DNA from: a virus
IMG/VR virus record: IMGVR_UViG_3300043395_001642
Location: 1-64,000 of that record
DNA length: 64,000 nucleotides
Direction: 5' to 3' (one strand)
A program made the position numbers and the translations under genes. Position 1 is the stretch's first letter; every line of letters starts with the position of its first letter. Below are positions 31,144 through 37,729 of the stretch, one piece after another. The notes beneath the pieces are model-generated. The model was not told the origin of the DNA, made no database searches, and worked only from the letters and a program-made list of their open reading frames with translations.

Positions 31144-31506
31144 TCAGCTAAACGGACCTTCAGGATCACCAATAGAACCTGTTCCAGTGCCATCAATAAA
31201 ATAACGGCATTTAACGTGCTTCTGTCTTTTCAGCCAATCAATAATTTCTTGATAAATCAAAAAATCTGATTCGTCATAATCCATATGACACCACTTGCCT
31301 TTAATCTCTAAATAAACATTGTCAATTTCACAAGGTAAATCTTGGTAATAATTAAAAACGTCTGGTTGTCCAATCCAATACATATGTGCTGAAATCTGTT
31401 TGCCAGAATTTTCAGTCTTCACAGCAAAATAAACATCATCAATAGTGATGTTCATAATTTCAAAAACCCGTTTAATGTCTTGATAATCAAAAGTAAGTTC
31501 CATCAT
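31144..31506 (-). CDS. Small paralogue pair, member 2 (120 aa)
   Basis: From MMELTFDYQDIKRVFEIMN. Contains DDVYFAVKTENSGKQ and VYLEIKGKWCHMDYDESDF, matching the plan of the 87-residue gene downstream. It is more complete, with an added C-terminal helix and KCRYFIDGTG. Function unknown. Confidence 0.6.
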   Translation of the reverse strand: MMELTFDYQDIKRVFEIMNITIDDVYFAVKTENSGKQISAHMYWIGQPDVFNYYQDLPCEIDNVYLEIKGKWCHMDYDESDFLIYQEIIDWLKRQKHVKCRYFIDGTGTGSIGDPEGPFS

Positions 31507-31588
31507 GGTGTAGATAATTAAGTAATGACAGCAGGATATTGAGTCCTGCAAGAAAGGCCCTGGTAACCCAAGGCCCTTGATGCAGAAG
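31507..31588 (-). repeat. Two-hairpin spacer 2
   Basis: 82 nt. CTGACTTCTGCA, an 11-bp hairpin with loop GTTA (AAGGGCC arm) followed by TTTCTTGCAG, then GCAGGA-CTCAATA-TCCTGC and the leader. The first hairpin has a strong terminator look. Confidence 0.75.
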
Positions 31589-31990
31589 TCAGAATGGAAT
31601 TTCTTCCAGTGTGGGCACAGCTGGTGCTGATGCCATAGCCACTGGTATTGCAGAAGCAGGAGGCAGATATTGCGGTGCGGCACCAATGATAGCCCTCACA
31701 TTCGTGAGGTTGATCTGTGGGTAACGCAATGCAATAAGCTGACCATCCTTGATGTAATGGCTGCGGATCGTATTGATACGAACCTCCCACTGCGTGAGGA
31801 TAAGTTCTTGTCCTACGACCAGGGTGCCATTACGAAATGCTGTAAGCAAACCATTGGCATTATTGAATTTGATGCGGCAACCATTACCAGACTTGTCGTT
31901 GACAGCCATGGTAACTGCAAGGAACTCGCTACCTTCATGGGTAGCAACTTCCAAGTAGCAGATGTTGCCGACAATCGCTTGAGTAAACAT
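31589..31990 (-). CDS. Second SSB-like protein (133 aa)
   Basis: From MFTQAIVGNICYLEVATHE. The strands ICYLEVATHEGSEFLAVTMAV, C-IKFNNANG and QLIALRYPQINLTNVRAII look like a small OB fold, and the protein ends Pro-rich then PTLEEIPF. That EEIPF tip resembles the acidic-aromatic tail (DDDIPF) of SSB proteins. So a single-domain SSB-like protein is likely, but the OB fold call rests on pattern only. It lies inside the array of small genes, not beside the first SSB. Confidence 0.5.
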   Translation of the reverse strand: MFTQAIVGNICYLEVATHEGSEFLAVTMAVNDKSGNGCRIKFNNANGLLTAFRNGTLVVGQELILTQWEVRINTIRSHYIKDGQLIALRYPQINLTNVRAIIGAAPQYLPPASAIPVAMASAPAVPTLEEIPF

Positions 31991-32089
31991 GTTAGTAATG
32001 AGTTGAATTGAGGTACAGGATATTGAGTCCTGCAGAAAACCCACCGTCCGATACGAATTCGTATCAAACGGAAGGGTTAAGTGCAAGAG
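31991..32089 (-). repeat. Two-hairpin spacer 3
   Basis: 99 nt. CTGACTCTTGCA, a long imperfect hairpin built on the 16-bp palindrome at 32050-32065 and closed by ACCC / GGGT with TTTT after it, then CAGGA-CTCAATA-TCCTG and the leader CAATTCAACTC. Confidence 0.75.
32050..32065. repeat. 16-bp perfect palindrome, copy 1
   Basis: GATACGAATTCGTATC, the same as at 33888-33903. The identity extends to 20 bases (CGATACGAATTCGTATCAAA). Confidence 0.9.
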
Positions 32090-32329
32090 TCAGTCTGCGT
32101 TACGGTACTCCCACTTGAGTAGTTCTCGGTTGAGATCTACCTTCCGTTGGAGCACCACGCAGAATGGCATCAGGTCTTGAAACTCACGCATGCCGTCCTG
32201 CCATTGGAAGAACAAGTCGAGTGCAGCTTGACGCTGGCTCTCAAGTTCTGTGTCAATGACAGGGGCATCCCTCCTGGCAAGCAGGCGGGCATCTTGCGTG
32301 AGCAGATATTCAACAGCTTTAGGAGTCAT
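32090..32329 (-). CDS. Hypothetical protein (79 aa)
   Basis: Starts MTPKAVEYLLTQDARLLAR. Helical and charged, ends LKWEYRNAD. Function unknown. Lies between spacers 3 and 4. Confidence 0.5.
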   Translation of the reverse strand: MTPKAVEYLLTQDARLLARRDAPVIDTELESQRQAALDLFFQWQDGMREFQDLMPFCVVLQRKVDLNRELLKWEYRNAD

Positions 32330-32415
32330 GGTTGATTCCAGTTGGTGTGAATTGAGCTGAGTTTGATGCAGACTTGAGGTCTGCAGAGAAGGCCCGTAGG
32401 CCCTCAGTGCAAACG
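32330..32415 (-). repeat. Two-hairpin spacer 4
   Basis: 86 nt. CTGACGTTTGCAC, hairpin AGGGCC-TACG-GGCCTT with a UNCG-class tetraloop, CTCTGCAG, hairpin GCAGAC-CTCAA-GTCTGC, leader AATTCACACC..., ATG. Confidence 0.75.
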
Positions 32416-32604
32416 TCAGATATTAATCTTGGGTGTAATAACGAATGCCATATCGTTCGGCATGACGAGTGCCGCTGCCCGAACCCTGAGTTCGTTCAGC
32501 TTCTCGGATGCCTGTGCCTTGGTAGGCACCTTGGCATTCTCTACTGCCGATGCGGCAAGCCGCATGATATTGGCAGTGTTCTTCCTGATGTTGAGTGCAG
32601 TCAT
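32416..32604 (-). CDS. Hypothetical protein (62 aa)
   Basis: From MTALNIRKNTANIMRLAAS. Basic helix with EKLNELRVRAAALVMPND then VITPKINI. Its stop codon is part of the CTGACGTTTGCA start of spacer 4. Function unknown. Confidence 0.5.
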   Translation of the reverse strand: MTALNIRKNTANIMRLAASAVENAKVPTKAQASEKLNELRVRAAALVMPNDMAFVITPKINI

Positions 32605-32685
32605 AGTATGGTGTTGAGTTGAGTAAATGCCACGGGATTGTGGCAATAGTTGTGTGGGGGATTCGATCCCCCGGCTCACGCCTGG
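32605..32685 (-). repeat. Two-hairpin spacer 5
   Basis: 81 nt. First hairpin GGGGG-ATCGAAT-CCCCC, a T-arm look-alike; second TGCCAC-AATCCC-GTGGCA, then leader CAACTCAACACC. This spacer may fold into a small cloverleaf together with the end of the gene upstream (32649-32703). Confidence 0.7.
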
Positions 32686-32880
32686 TCAAATGACCATCAC
32701 AACATCGTCGGCTTCCATCATCTCCTGGAAGGACATGATCTGCACGTCATGCGTGCCTTGGATGCCGTCGTTAAGTTCAGGTGAGTTGAGTTCGAAGTCG
32801 TATTGTGCAGCTTCGATAAGCGCTTCTTCCCAAAGGAAGGAAACGCCATGCTGCACACCATTGATCACGATGTAATACAT
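32686..32880 (-). CDS. Hypothetical protein (64 aa)
   Basis: From MYYIVINGVQHGVSFLWEE. Small beta hairpin then acidic helix (LNSPELNDGIQGTHDV). The 3' end of this gene contributes one strand of the cloverleaf-like fold in spacer 5. Function unknown. Confidence 0.5.
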   Translation of the reverse strand: MYYIVINGVQHGVSFLWEEALIEAAQYDFELNSPELNDGIQGTHDVQIMSFQEMMEADDVVMVI

Positions 32881-32955
32881 GAGTCGAGTTGTAAGTTGAA
32901 CGCAGACTTGAGGTCTGCAGTAACCCCTGGCTTTCACCAGGGGAAAGTGCAAACG
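32881..32955 (-). repeat. Two-hairpin spacer 6
   Basis: 75 nt. CTGACGTTTGCAC, hairpin CCCCTGG-TGAAAG-CCAGGGG, TTACTGCAG, hairpin GCAGAC-CTCAA-GTCTGC (same as spacer 4), leader CAACTCGACTC. Confidence 0.75.
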
Positions 32956-33141
32956 TCAGTTAGTCTTGTAACCATTATCTGCACACCAGTCCATATGGAT
33001 CTGATGCGCAGCTTTAGGCCATGCGTGATCACGGCATTGCTTGGCAGCAGCTTGGTCCAGCATGTGTGCACCAATCTGGCTAGCAATGCCTGCACCGATG
33101 GCAGTAACAATGACAAGGATAAAGAACTGATTCTTGGTCAT
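32956..33141 (-). CDS. Small protein with N-terminal membrane segment (61 aa)
   Basis: From MTKNQFFILVIVTAIGAGI. Residues 5-20 are hydrophobic, like a membrane anchor or signal peptide; the rest has two cysteines (QCRDHAW, DWCADNGY) and is His/Trp-rich, suiting an exported domain. Function unknown. Confidence 0.5.
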   Translation of the reverse strand: MTKNQFFILVIVTAIGAGIASQIGAHMLDQAAAKQCRDHAWPKAAHQIHMDWCADNGYKTN

Positions 33142-33222
33142 AAGTTGAGTTGAATGTAAGCCACACTCAGTGTGTGGCAATAACTGGGCCAGGGTTTGCA
33201 CCTGGCCTCCCGCTTTAACGGA
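33142..33222 (-). repeat. Two-hairpin spacer 7
   Basis: 81 nt. Hairpin GGCCAGG-TGCAAAC-CCTGGCC, then TTATTGCCACAC, hairpin GCCACAC-ACTGA-GTGTGGC, leader CAACTCAACTT. Confidence 0.75.
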
Positions 33223-33468
33223 TCAGCTTGCAAGCTTCAGCACCTGAATGCTGAAATTAGGAAACAGATGAAGGCGATAATCGCAGTCACGCTTACCGCA
33301 CTCACATGGATTGGAATCCCAATCCTCCTGTTCCTTAACAATGGCTTCTGCTTTAAGCAATGCCATTGCATTCTCCGCACTCTGACGAGTGGGATAAAGA
33401 GTGTCCTGGTGAATCCAACGATAATAAGAATCGTCTGGAGTAGAAACCTGGACGGCAAAGAGTTCCAC
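33223..33468 (-). CDS. Hypothetical protein (81 aa)
   Basis: From a GTG at 33468 preceded by AGGAG, one of the few leftward genes with a Shine-Dalgarno site. MELFAVQVSTPDDSYYRW..., a helix, and CECGKRDCDYR, which may bind zinc. Function unknown. Confidence 0.55.
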   Translation of the reverse strand: MELFAVQVSTPDDSYYRWIHQDTLYPTRQSAENAMALLKAEAIVKEQEDWDSNPCECGKRDCDYRLHLFPNFSIQVLKLAS

Positions 33469-33552
33469 AAGGAATCTCCTGTTGTGCGGTGCCTATCTCC
33501 GCTGGAGGCAATAACCAGAGCCAGGCATTGCACCTGGCATGGGAGCTATCAC
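33469..33552 (-). repeat. Two-hairpin spacer 8
   Basis: 84 nt. Hairpin GCCAGG-TGCAATG-CCTGGC, then TTATTGCC, hairpin built on TGCC/GGCA and CTCC-AGC-GGAG, then AGGAG before a GTG start. Confidence 0.7.
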
Positions 33553-33732
33553 TCACCTGGCCTGGAGTTGACGCACGAACTTGCGTGCGTTCTCCACTGA
33601 CATTGTGGTACTGCAGTCATAACCCCTCTGGCCCTTGCGGACCAGCTTGGTGATGCGTGCCATACCTACTTCCTTGTTAACAACAAAGCAGTACGTGGCC
33701 TGCTTGGTTGCAACAGTGCAGAAAATGTCCAT
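33553..33732 (-). CDS. Small basic protein (59 aa)
   Basis: MDIFCTVATKQATYCFVVN..., then MARITKLVRKGQRGYDC. Beta-rich and basic, 59 residues. It is the first gene of the leftward array and lies 32 nt after regulatory copy 7, supporting its reality. Function unknown. Confidence 0.5.
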   Translation of the reverse strand: MDIFCTVATKQATYCFVVNKEVGMARITKLVRKGQRGYDCSTTMSVENARKFVRQLQAR

Positions 33733-33764
33733 GATGAATCGAATGCGATGGAGTTGAATGCGCT

Positions 33765-33788
33765 ACGTTTAACGCCCAGCTTGGCGTG
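33765..33788 (-). promoter_or_regulatory. Conserved hairpin/TTAAAC element, copy 7 (divergent)
   Basis: ACGCC-AAGCTG-GGCGT then TTAAAC on the minus strand, 32 nt before the ATG at 33732. The stem differs from the other copies but both arms changed together, so pairing is kept. Confidence 0.6.
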
Positions 33789-33887
33789 ATTAATCCCGAG
33801 TTGTCAGGTCGGAATTAACAAACTGTAATTATGGCAACTGTTCTGTATGAACAAACGTGCGGCGTGGGGCGCGACACTCCCATGTGC

Positions 33888-33903
33888 GATACGAATTCGT
33901 ATC
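33888..33903. repeat. 16-bp perfect palindrome, copy 2
   Basis: GATACGAATTCGTATC, identical with copy 1 in spacer 3; 20 bases are shared. Here it stands alone in the hub with A6 on its right, so it is not a terminator in either direction. Confidence 0.9.
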
Positions 33904-34124
33904 AAAAAACAGTATAAAAGTAGGTAGAAGTACCTAAAATCCTCACTAAATTGTCGCTCGCTCCTCCGGGCGAACGCAGTGAGCATTCCTTAGCCTTCTC
34001 TTAACGAACGAAGTGAGTTCTAACCCCCACTTACTCTTACCCATCACACATTTCTTTTTTTCTTCCCACATTTCGTGTCGCGTAGGTGTGTGGAGAAGCC
34101 CCAGAAATTTTATTTTCCTTTTTA

Positions 34125-34148
34125 GGCCCTATACGAGGGCCGGTTTTT
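34125..34148 (+). terminator. Terminator, rightward
   Basis: GGCCCT-ATACG-AGGGCC then GGTTTTT on the plus strand. No gene supplies the transcript, so an unannotated plus-strand RNA may start in the hub. Confidence 0.65.
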
Positions 34149-34194
34149 AGCAAAAAGTGTCGGCATATCAAGGGTTTTGCCCTAATTTTTAGAC

Positions 34195-34220
34195 AAAAAA
34201 GCCAGGATTTTACTCCTGGC
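34195..34220 (-). terminator. Terminator, leftward
   Basis: GCCAGGA-GTAAAA-TCCTGGC then six Ts on the minus strand, right after the stop of the 34246-34458 gene. Confidence 0.85.
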
Positions 34221-34245
34221 GGTAATTTAAATTGTTTTTATGTAA

Positions 34246-34458
34246 TTAATTTTTATTTGCATCTGCCCATTTCATGGCAGCAGTAGCAGCTTTTGCCCTG
34301 CTATCTAAATCAGGACGTTCTTTAGACAGCTCTTCCTTGGCACCAATAATAAAATTGGTGACTTCTAGATTATTTGCGCCTGCTTTTTCCATTTGTTCTG
34401 CGGAATCAGCAATTGCGTGTAAAGCAAGACCGCGCTCCATGCGATTACGTGGGTGCAT
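34246..34458 (-). CDS. Hypothetical protein (70 aa)
   Basis: Starts MHPRNRMERGLALHAIADS. All-helical with DSRAKAATAAMKWADANK at the end. A single-gene leftward unit with its own strong terminator and divergent from the rightward virion module, arranged like a regulator. No HTH is obvious. Confidence 0.6.
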   Translation of the reverse strand: MHPRNRMERGLALHAIADSAEQMEKAGANNLEVTNFIIGAKEELSKERPDLDSRAKAATAAMKWADANKN

Positions 34459-34579
34459 TGTCCTTTTTTTTGCGTAAACAACTTGTTTTCAATAAAGATA
34501 GTCTATAGCATGGCGTTTTTTCTTTATTTATCCACAGTAGAATTCAACTATTAATGAATACGTAAATAAAAGGTATCTA

Positions 34580-37384
34580 ATGGCGCTAGCACCTGCTGAT
34601 TTTTACGCTTATAGCCGCGCTACTGGTACGCCAGTTCCAGAAGATCCAGAAGAACGAGCGCAGATGGCGCCTGAGGTGCTTGAATTCCGCCGTAATCAGC
34701 TCAAAGCTCCACAACAAGAATCAAACCCGCTGGCTGCCCTTGGGACTGTAGCTGCAGGTTTAGGTTTATTGGCCGGTGGCTTGTATGCTGCCAAGCGATT
34801 TGGTACTGGTCGTGCTGCTGTAGCCCCTTCTAAGGTGCCAAACCTGACGCAGCAGGGTATTTCTGATGTTAGTGCCGTTGCAAAACAACAAAATGCTGAA
34901 CGTGTACAACGTGAGTTGAGTAAACAACGTCCACAAGGCGTGGTGCAGACAGATCTTGGTTTTGTTGATGAATTACTCAATGATCCAAGTTTACTTTCGC
35001 AAGTTGAGTACCAAGAATTTACCGAAGGTTTAACTGGGCCAGCCCTATCTCAACTTCGTGGCGCTGAATCTAGAGCACGTAATGAGTATCGCGGTTTGGT
35101 AACAGAGATTGGTGATCAGATTATTGCAGAAGAACGTGCCAAAGTCCAATCACAAACTTTAAGTGCACTGGAGTCTGGCGAAGACCAGATGACAGGTCGT
35201 GTCAAAATGCAACTGTCGCGTAATGAAGATTTAGATTTAAGTCAAATTGAAACGCTTGAAAATATTGCAGAAGAAAATAATGCGCTAATGCGAGAGCAAG
35301 CAGATCCCTCTCAAATGCAAGGATATGTGCCAGACCAAGCAATTAACCAAGCAGCATCTCAGTTACCAGATGGCCCTCCCCTGGACCAAGCGGAAGGAAA
35401 ACGTGTTTTTGATTTGAGTGGGGGCAAATCAAAAATTACTGGAAATATTGTTACGCAAGGTTCAAAACAATATTTTACGGCTTCTCCTAATGTTTTAAAT
35501 CAAGGACAAGCTGATGACGCATTAGTGCAAGAAGCAATACGTCATTTGCGAGCTCAAGAAATTGATACTGATTTTGATTATTCGCTAGAAAACAAAATTC
35601 AAGCTGCACAAGTTAACGATCGTATTCAAAGAGCGCAAGCATTACAAAACCAAGCAAATCAAATCCTTTCTGAAATTCAAGCAGAAGCACAACCAGTTAC
35701 ACAACAACTATCTCCTGAAGAATTTGCTTCAGCTTTTAATAAGCAATACCGAGAAGAGTTAAATGCTTCATTGCAACTTGTTGATAATGCACGCCAACGT
35801 GCTGAGCAACGTTCTGCACAAACAGAAGCAACAGGCGAAGATCTCGAATCCCTGCTTTTAGGTGAACCTGGAACTATTGAAACCACCATGCAAGGCAAAG
35901 CCCTCCGTGGCGGGAAGCCAAACATTACTGGTGATATTGTTTATCAAAATGATGCAGGGAATTTTGTTACTGCAGATGCCGGATTAAAAACACGTTTAAA
36001 TCAAGGTCAACAATATGAACAACGTGCACGCCGTTTAAATCAACTAAGGTCTGCTTCAGATGAAGAATTAACAGGGTTGTTCTTCCAGGGTCAGCAAGCT
36101 ATTGCAAATAAACAACCCATGACGCAATTAGATTTAGATACAATGAGATTTGCGTCTGAAATTTTGCGCACCAGGGCATTAAAAGAAGTAGAACCTACCC
36201 GTTTGCAACTAGACGCATTAGAACGATCAAAAGCTTCGATTGCAAAATCCCAAGAGATTTTACAAGCTGCTAGAAATTTACGGCCAACCGTTTCCCCTGG
36301 ACCTGCGCAAGATGTTGCACGTTCTATGGAAACACTGCGTCGTGCAATGATTGTTGATCCTTCGGAACCGCTGCCTAGCTATCCATCTGTACAACAACTC
36401 AGGACAGGTTTTATTGATGCAGGTGATTACGCTGAATTAGGGCCAATTGTTGGTGCTCCTGATGTTTATACCGGAGCTGCGGCAGAAGCTGCTGGACCTG
36501 TGATTTTTACTGGCAAAAGCAAAGCTAATACTGTTATTAAACAACCAGATATTACCGGATCCGTCACTACGCCAGTTGGCAAATATTTAACACAAGATAA
36601 TCCAGATGTCCTTGGCACAGTTTATAGAGTTGCCGGTACTCCAGCCAATCGTGCAATTTCGGCACAGGTGGAAGCAAATGCACAAGCATTTTTAGCAGAT
36701 GCTCTTACTGGTGGTTTACAACAAAAAACACAACGCGTTCCAGAACCTTATCGAACCCCAGGTACTTATGGGGTTCAACAACTTAATCTTTTAACTCCTC
36801 CTCTTTCTGAAAAAGGTTTCTCCCAGAATCCTCTCGGCCTTACAGGTTCTGCGCCAAGTCAACGTACTTTGTATGCTCAGTATCAACCTGGCCGCAGTGC
36901 TTCAACTCCTTTAAGTCCATTTATTGGCGAGATGCTTGGTGGCACGGTAAATGTTGTACCACCTTCTACTGCTGGTGCTGCAATGCGGCGTGATATTGGC
37001 GCTCCACCCGGCAGTATTGATTTGACGCGGCGTGGCGAACGTGGACGTTACTTCAGCCGCTATCCTGAGCAACCTTTTGTTACGGGTATGGAGCCAGCTC
37101 CAATTGGACCCATCGTTCCTTCACCAGGTTTATCTCGCGTTGGTGGCATGCAACAAAAAACAATTAAAGGTGCCGGTAATTTGCCGATCACTCAATTGAC
37201 TACACAAGGACAAAAGATTTCATATCCACACATGGATCCCCTAGTTAAAGCAACTGGTTTCCGTGGAGAGCAAATTACAAATGTTCCACGTTATGGTATT
37301 AACCCAGGAGCTGAAGATTGGCGCACGGATTTAATGCGTTCAGAGTTTAGGCGCAGCGGTCCTCTTCGCAGGTATCAAGCGTAA
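34580..37384 (+). CDS. Large virion-like protein with three internal repeats (934 aa)
   Basis: First gene of the rightward virion module. N-terminal hydrophobic Gly/Ala hairpin at about 48-70 (LAALGTVAAGLGLLAGGLYA), then long helical coiled-coil regions. A unit of the form K-x-x-ITG(N/D/S)-I/V-…-F/Y-x-T-A/Q-D-…-LNQGQ occurs near residues 283, 447 and 660, suggesting three small domains. It could be an internal virion or tape-measure-like protein. The leader AAAAGGTATCTA suggests an AAGG ribosome site. Confidence 0.6.
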   Translation: MALAPADFYAYSRATGTPVPEDPEERAQMAPEVLEFRRNQLKAPQQESNPLAALGTVAAGLGLLAGGLYAAKRFGTGRAAVAPSKVPNLTQQGISDVSAVAKQQNAERVQRELSKQRPQGVVQTDLGFVDELLNDPSLLSQVEYQEFTEGLTGPALSQLRGAESRARNEYRGLVTEIGDQIIAEERAKVQSQTLSALESGEDQMTGRVKMQLSRNEDLDLSQIETLENIAEENNALMREQADPSQMQGYVPDQAINQAASQLPDGPPLDQAEGKRVFDLSGGKSKITGNIVTQGSKQYFTASPNVLNQGQADDALVQEAIRHLRAQEIDTDFDYSLENKIQAAQVNDRIQRAQALQNQANQILSEIQAEAQPVTQQLSPEEFASAFNKQYREELNASLQLVDNARQRAEQRSAQTEATGEDLESLLLGEPGTIETTMQGKALRGGKPNITGDIVYQNDAGNFVTADAGLKTRLNQGQQYEQRARRLNQLRSASDEELTGLFFQGQQAIANKQPMTQLDLDTMRFASEILRTRALKEVEPTRLQLDALERSKASIAKSQEILQAARNLRPTVSPGPAQDVARSMETLRRAMIVDPSEPLPSYPSVQQLRTGFIDAGDYAELGPIVGAPDVYTGAAAEAAGPVIFTGKSKANTVIKQPDITGSVTTPVGKYLTQDNPDVLGTVYRVAGTPANRAISAQVEANAQAFLADALTGGLQQKTQRVPEPYRTPGTYGVQQLNLLTPPLSEKGFSQNPLGLTGSAPSQRTLYAQYQPGRSASTPLSPFIGEMLGGTVNVVPPSTAGAAMRRDIGAPPGSIDLTRRGERGRYFSRYPEQPFVTGMEPAPIGPIVPSPGLSRVGGMQQKTIKGAGNLPITQLTTQGQKISYPHMDPLVKATGFRGEQITNVPRYGINPGAEDWRTDLMRSEFRRSGPLRRYQA

Positions 37385-37417
37385 TCTTGATAAAATTAAA
37401 ACATCATCTTTAAACTA

Positions 37418-37729
37418 ATGGCTGACGACAAGAAAGACAAAAAGTGGATTCAAGACATGGATATGAAGGAAGGTGCCTTTACTGCTAAAGCACGCCGTAA
37501 AGGCATCACCTCTGCTCAGCTTCAAGAAAACGTATTATCTGATCCAGATAAATACGATGAAAAAACAGTAAAGCAAGCACGGTTGCGTCAAACATTAGTA
37601 AGCTTAAAAAAGAAAAAGAAACGAGGCAAAGGCGTGCAAGGCTCTACGGGCAACACTGGAGCACAAGGTACCACCGGAGCACAAGGTACCACCGGAGCAC
37701 AAGATTCAAAACGTAAAGCAGAAAGCTGA
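37418..37729 (+). CDS. Basic protein with short collagen-like run (103 aa)
   Basis: A lysine-rich helical N-terminus (MADDKKDKKWIQDMDMKE), a polylysine stretch and then GVQGSTGNTGAQGTTGAQG, six G-x-y triplets from an 18-nt tandem DNA repeat (GCACAAGGTACCACCGGA). Such a run makes a triple helix in longer proteins; here it may be a flexible or trimerising tail. Its TGA overlaps the next ATG by one base. Confidence 0.6.
   Translation: MADDKKDKKWIQDMDMKEGAFTAKARRKGITSAQLQENVLSDPDKYDEKTVKQARLRQTLVSLKKKKKRGKGVQGSTGNTGAQGTTGAQGTTGAQDSKRKAES

Larger units (their letters stand above)
33733..34245. other. Non-coding hub between the two halves
   Basis: About 510 bases with no supported gene, where the leftward array begins and a leftward small gene and the rightward module meet. 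It holds regulatory copy 7, palindrome copy 2, a TAGGTA-GAAG-TACCTA hairpin (near 33920), repeated GAACG(A/C)AGTGAG motifs (near 33971 and 34003), and two terminators pointing opposite ways. A control region or origin is possible. Confidence 0.5.

Noticed and set aside
31065-33552. Integron-type cassette array with attC sites
   Set aside because: The spacers resemble attC in form (hairpins between small genes), but no GTTRRRY core or integrase was seen. Kept as a finding without that name.
34086-34286. 66-residue plus-strand frame in the hub
   Set aside because: It crosses both terminators and runs into the opposite gene.
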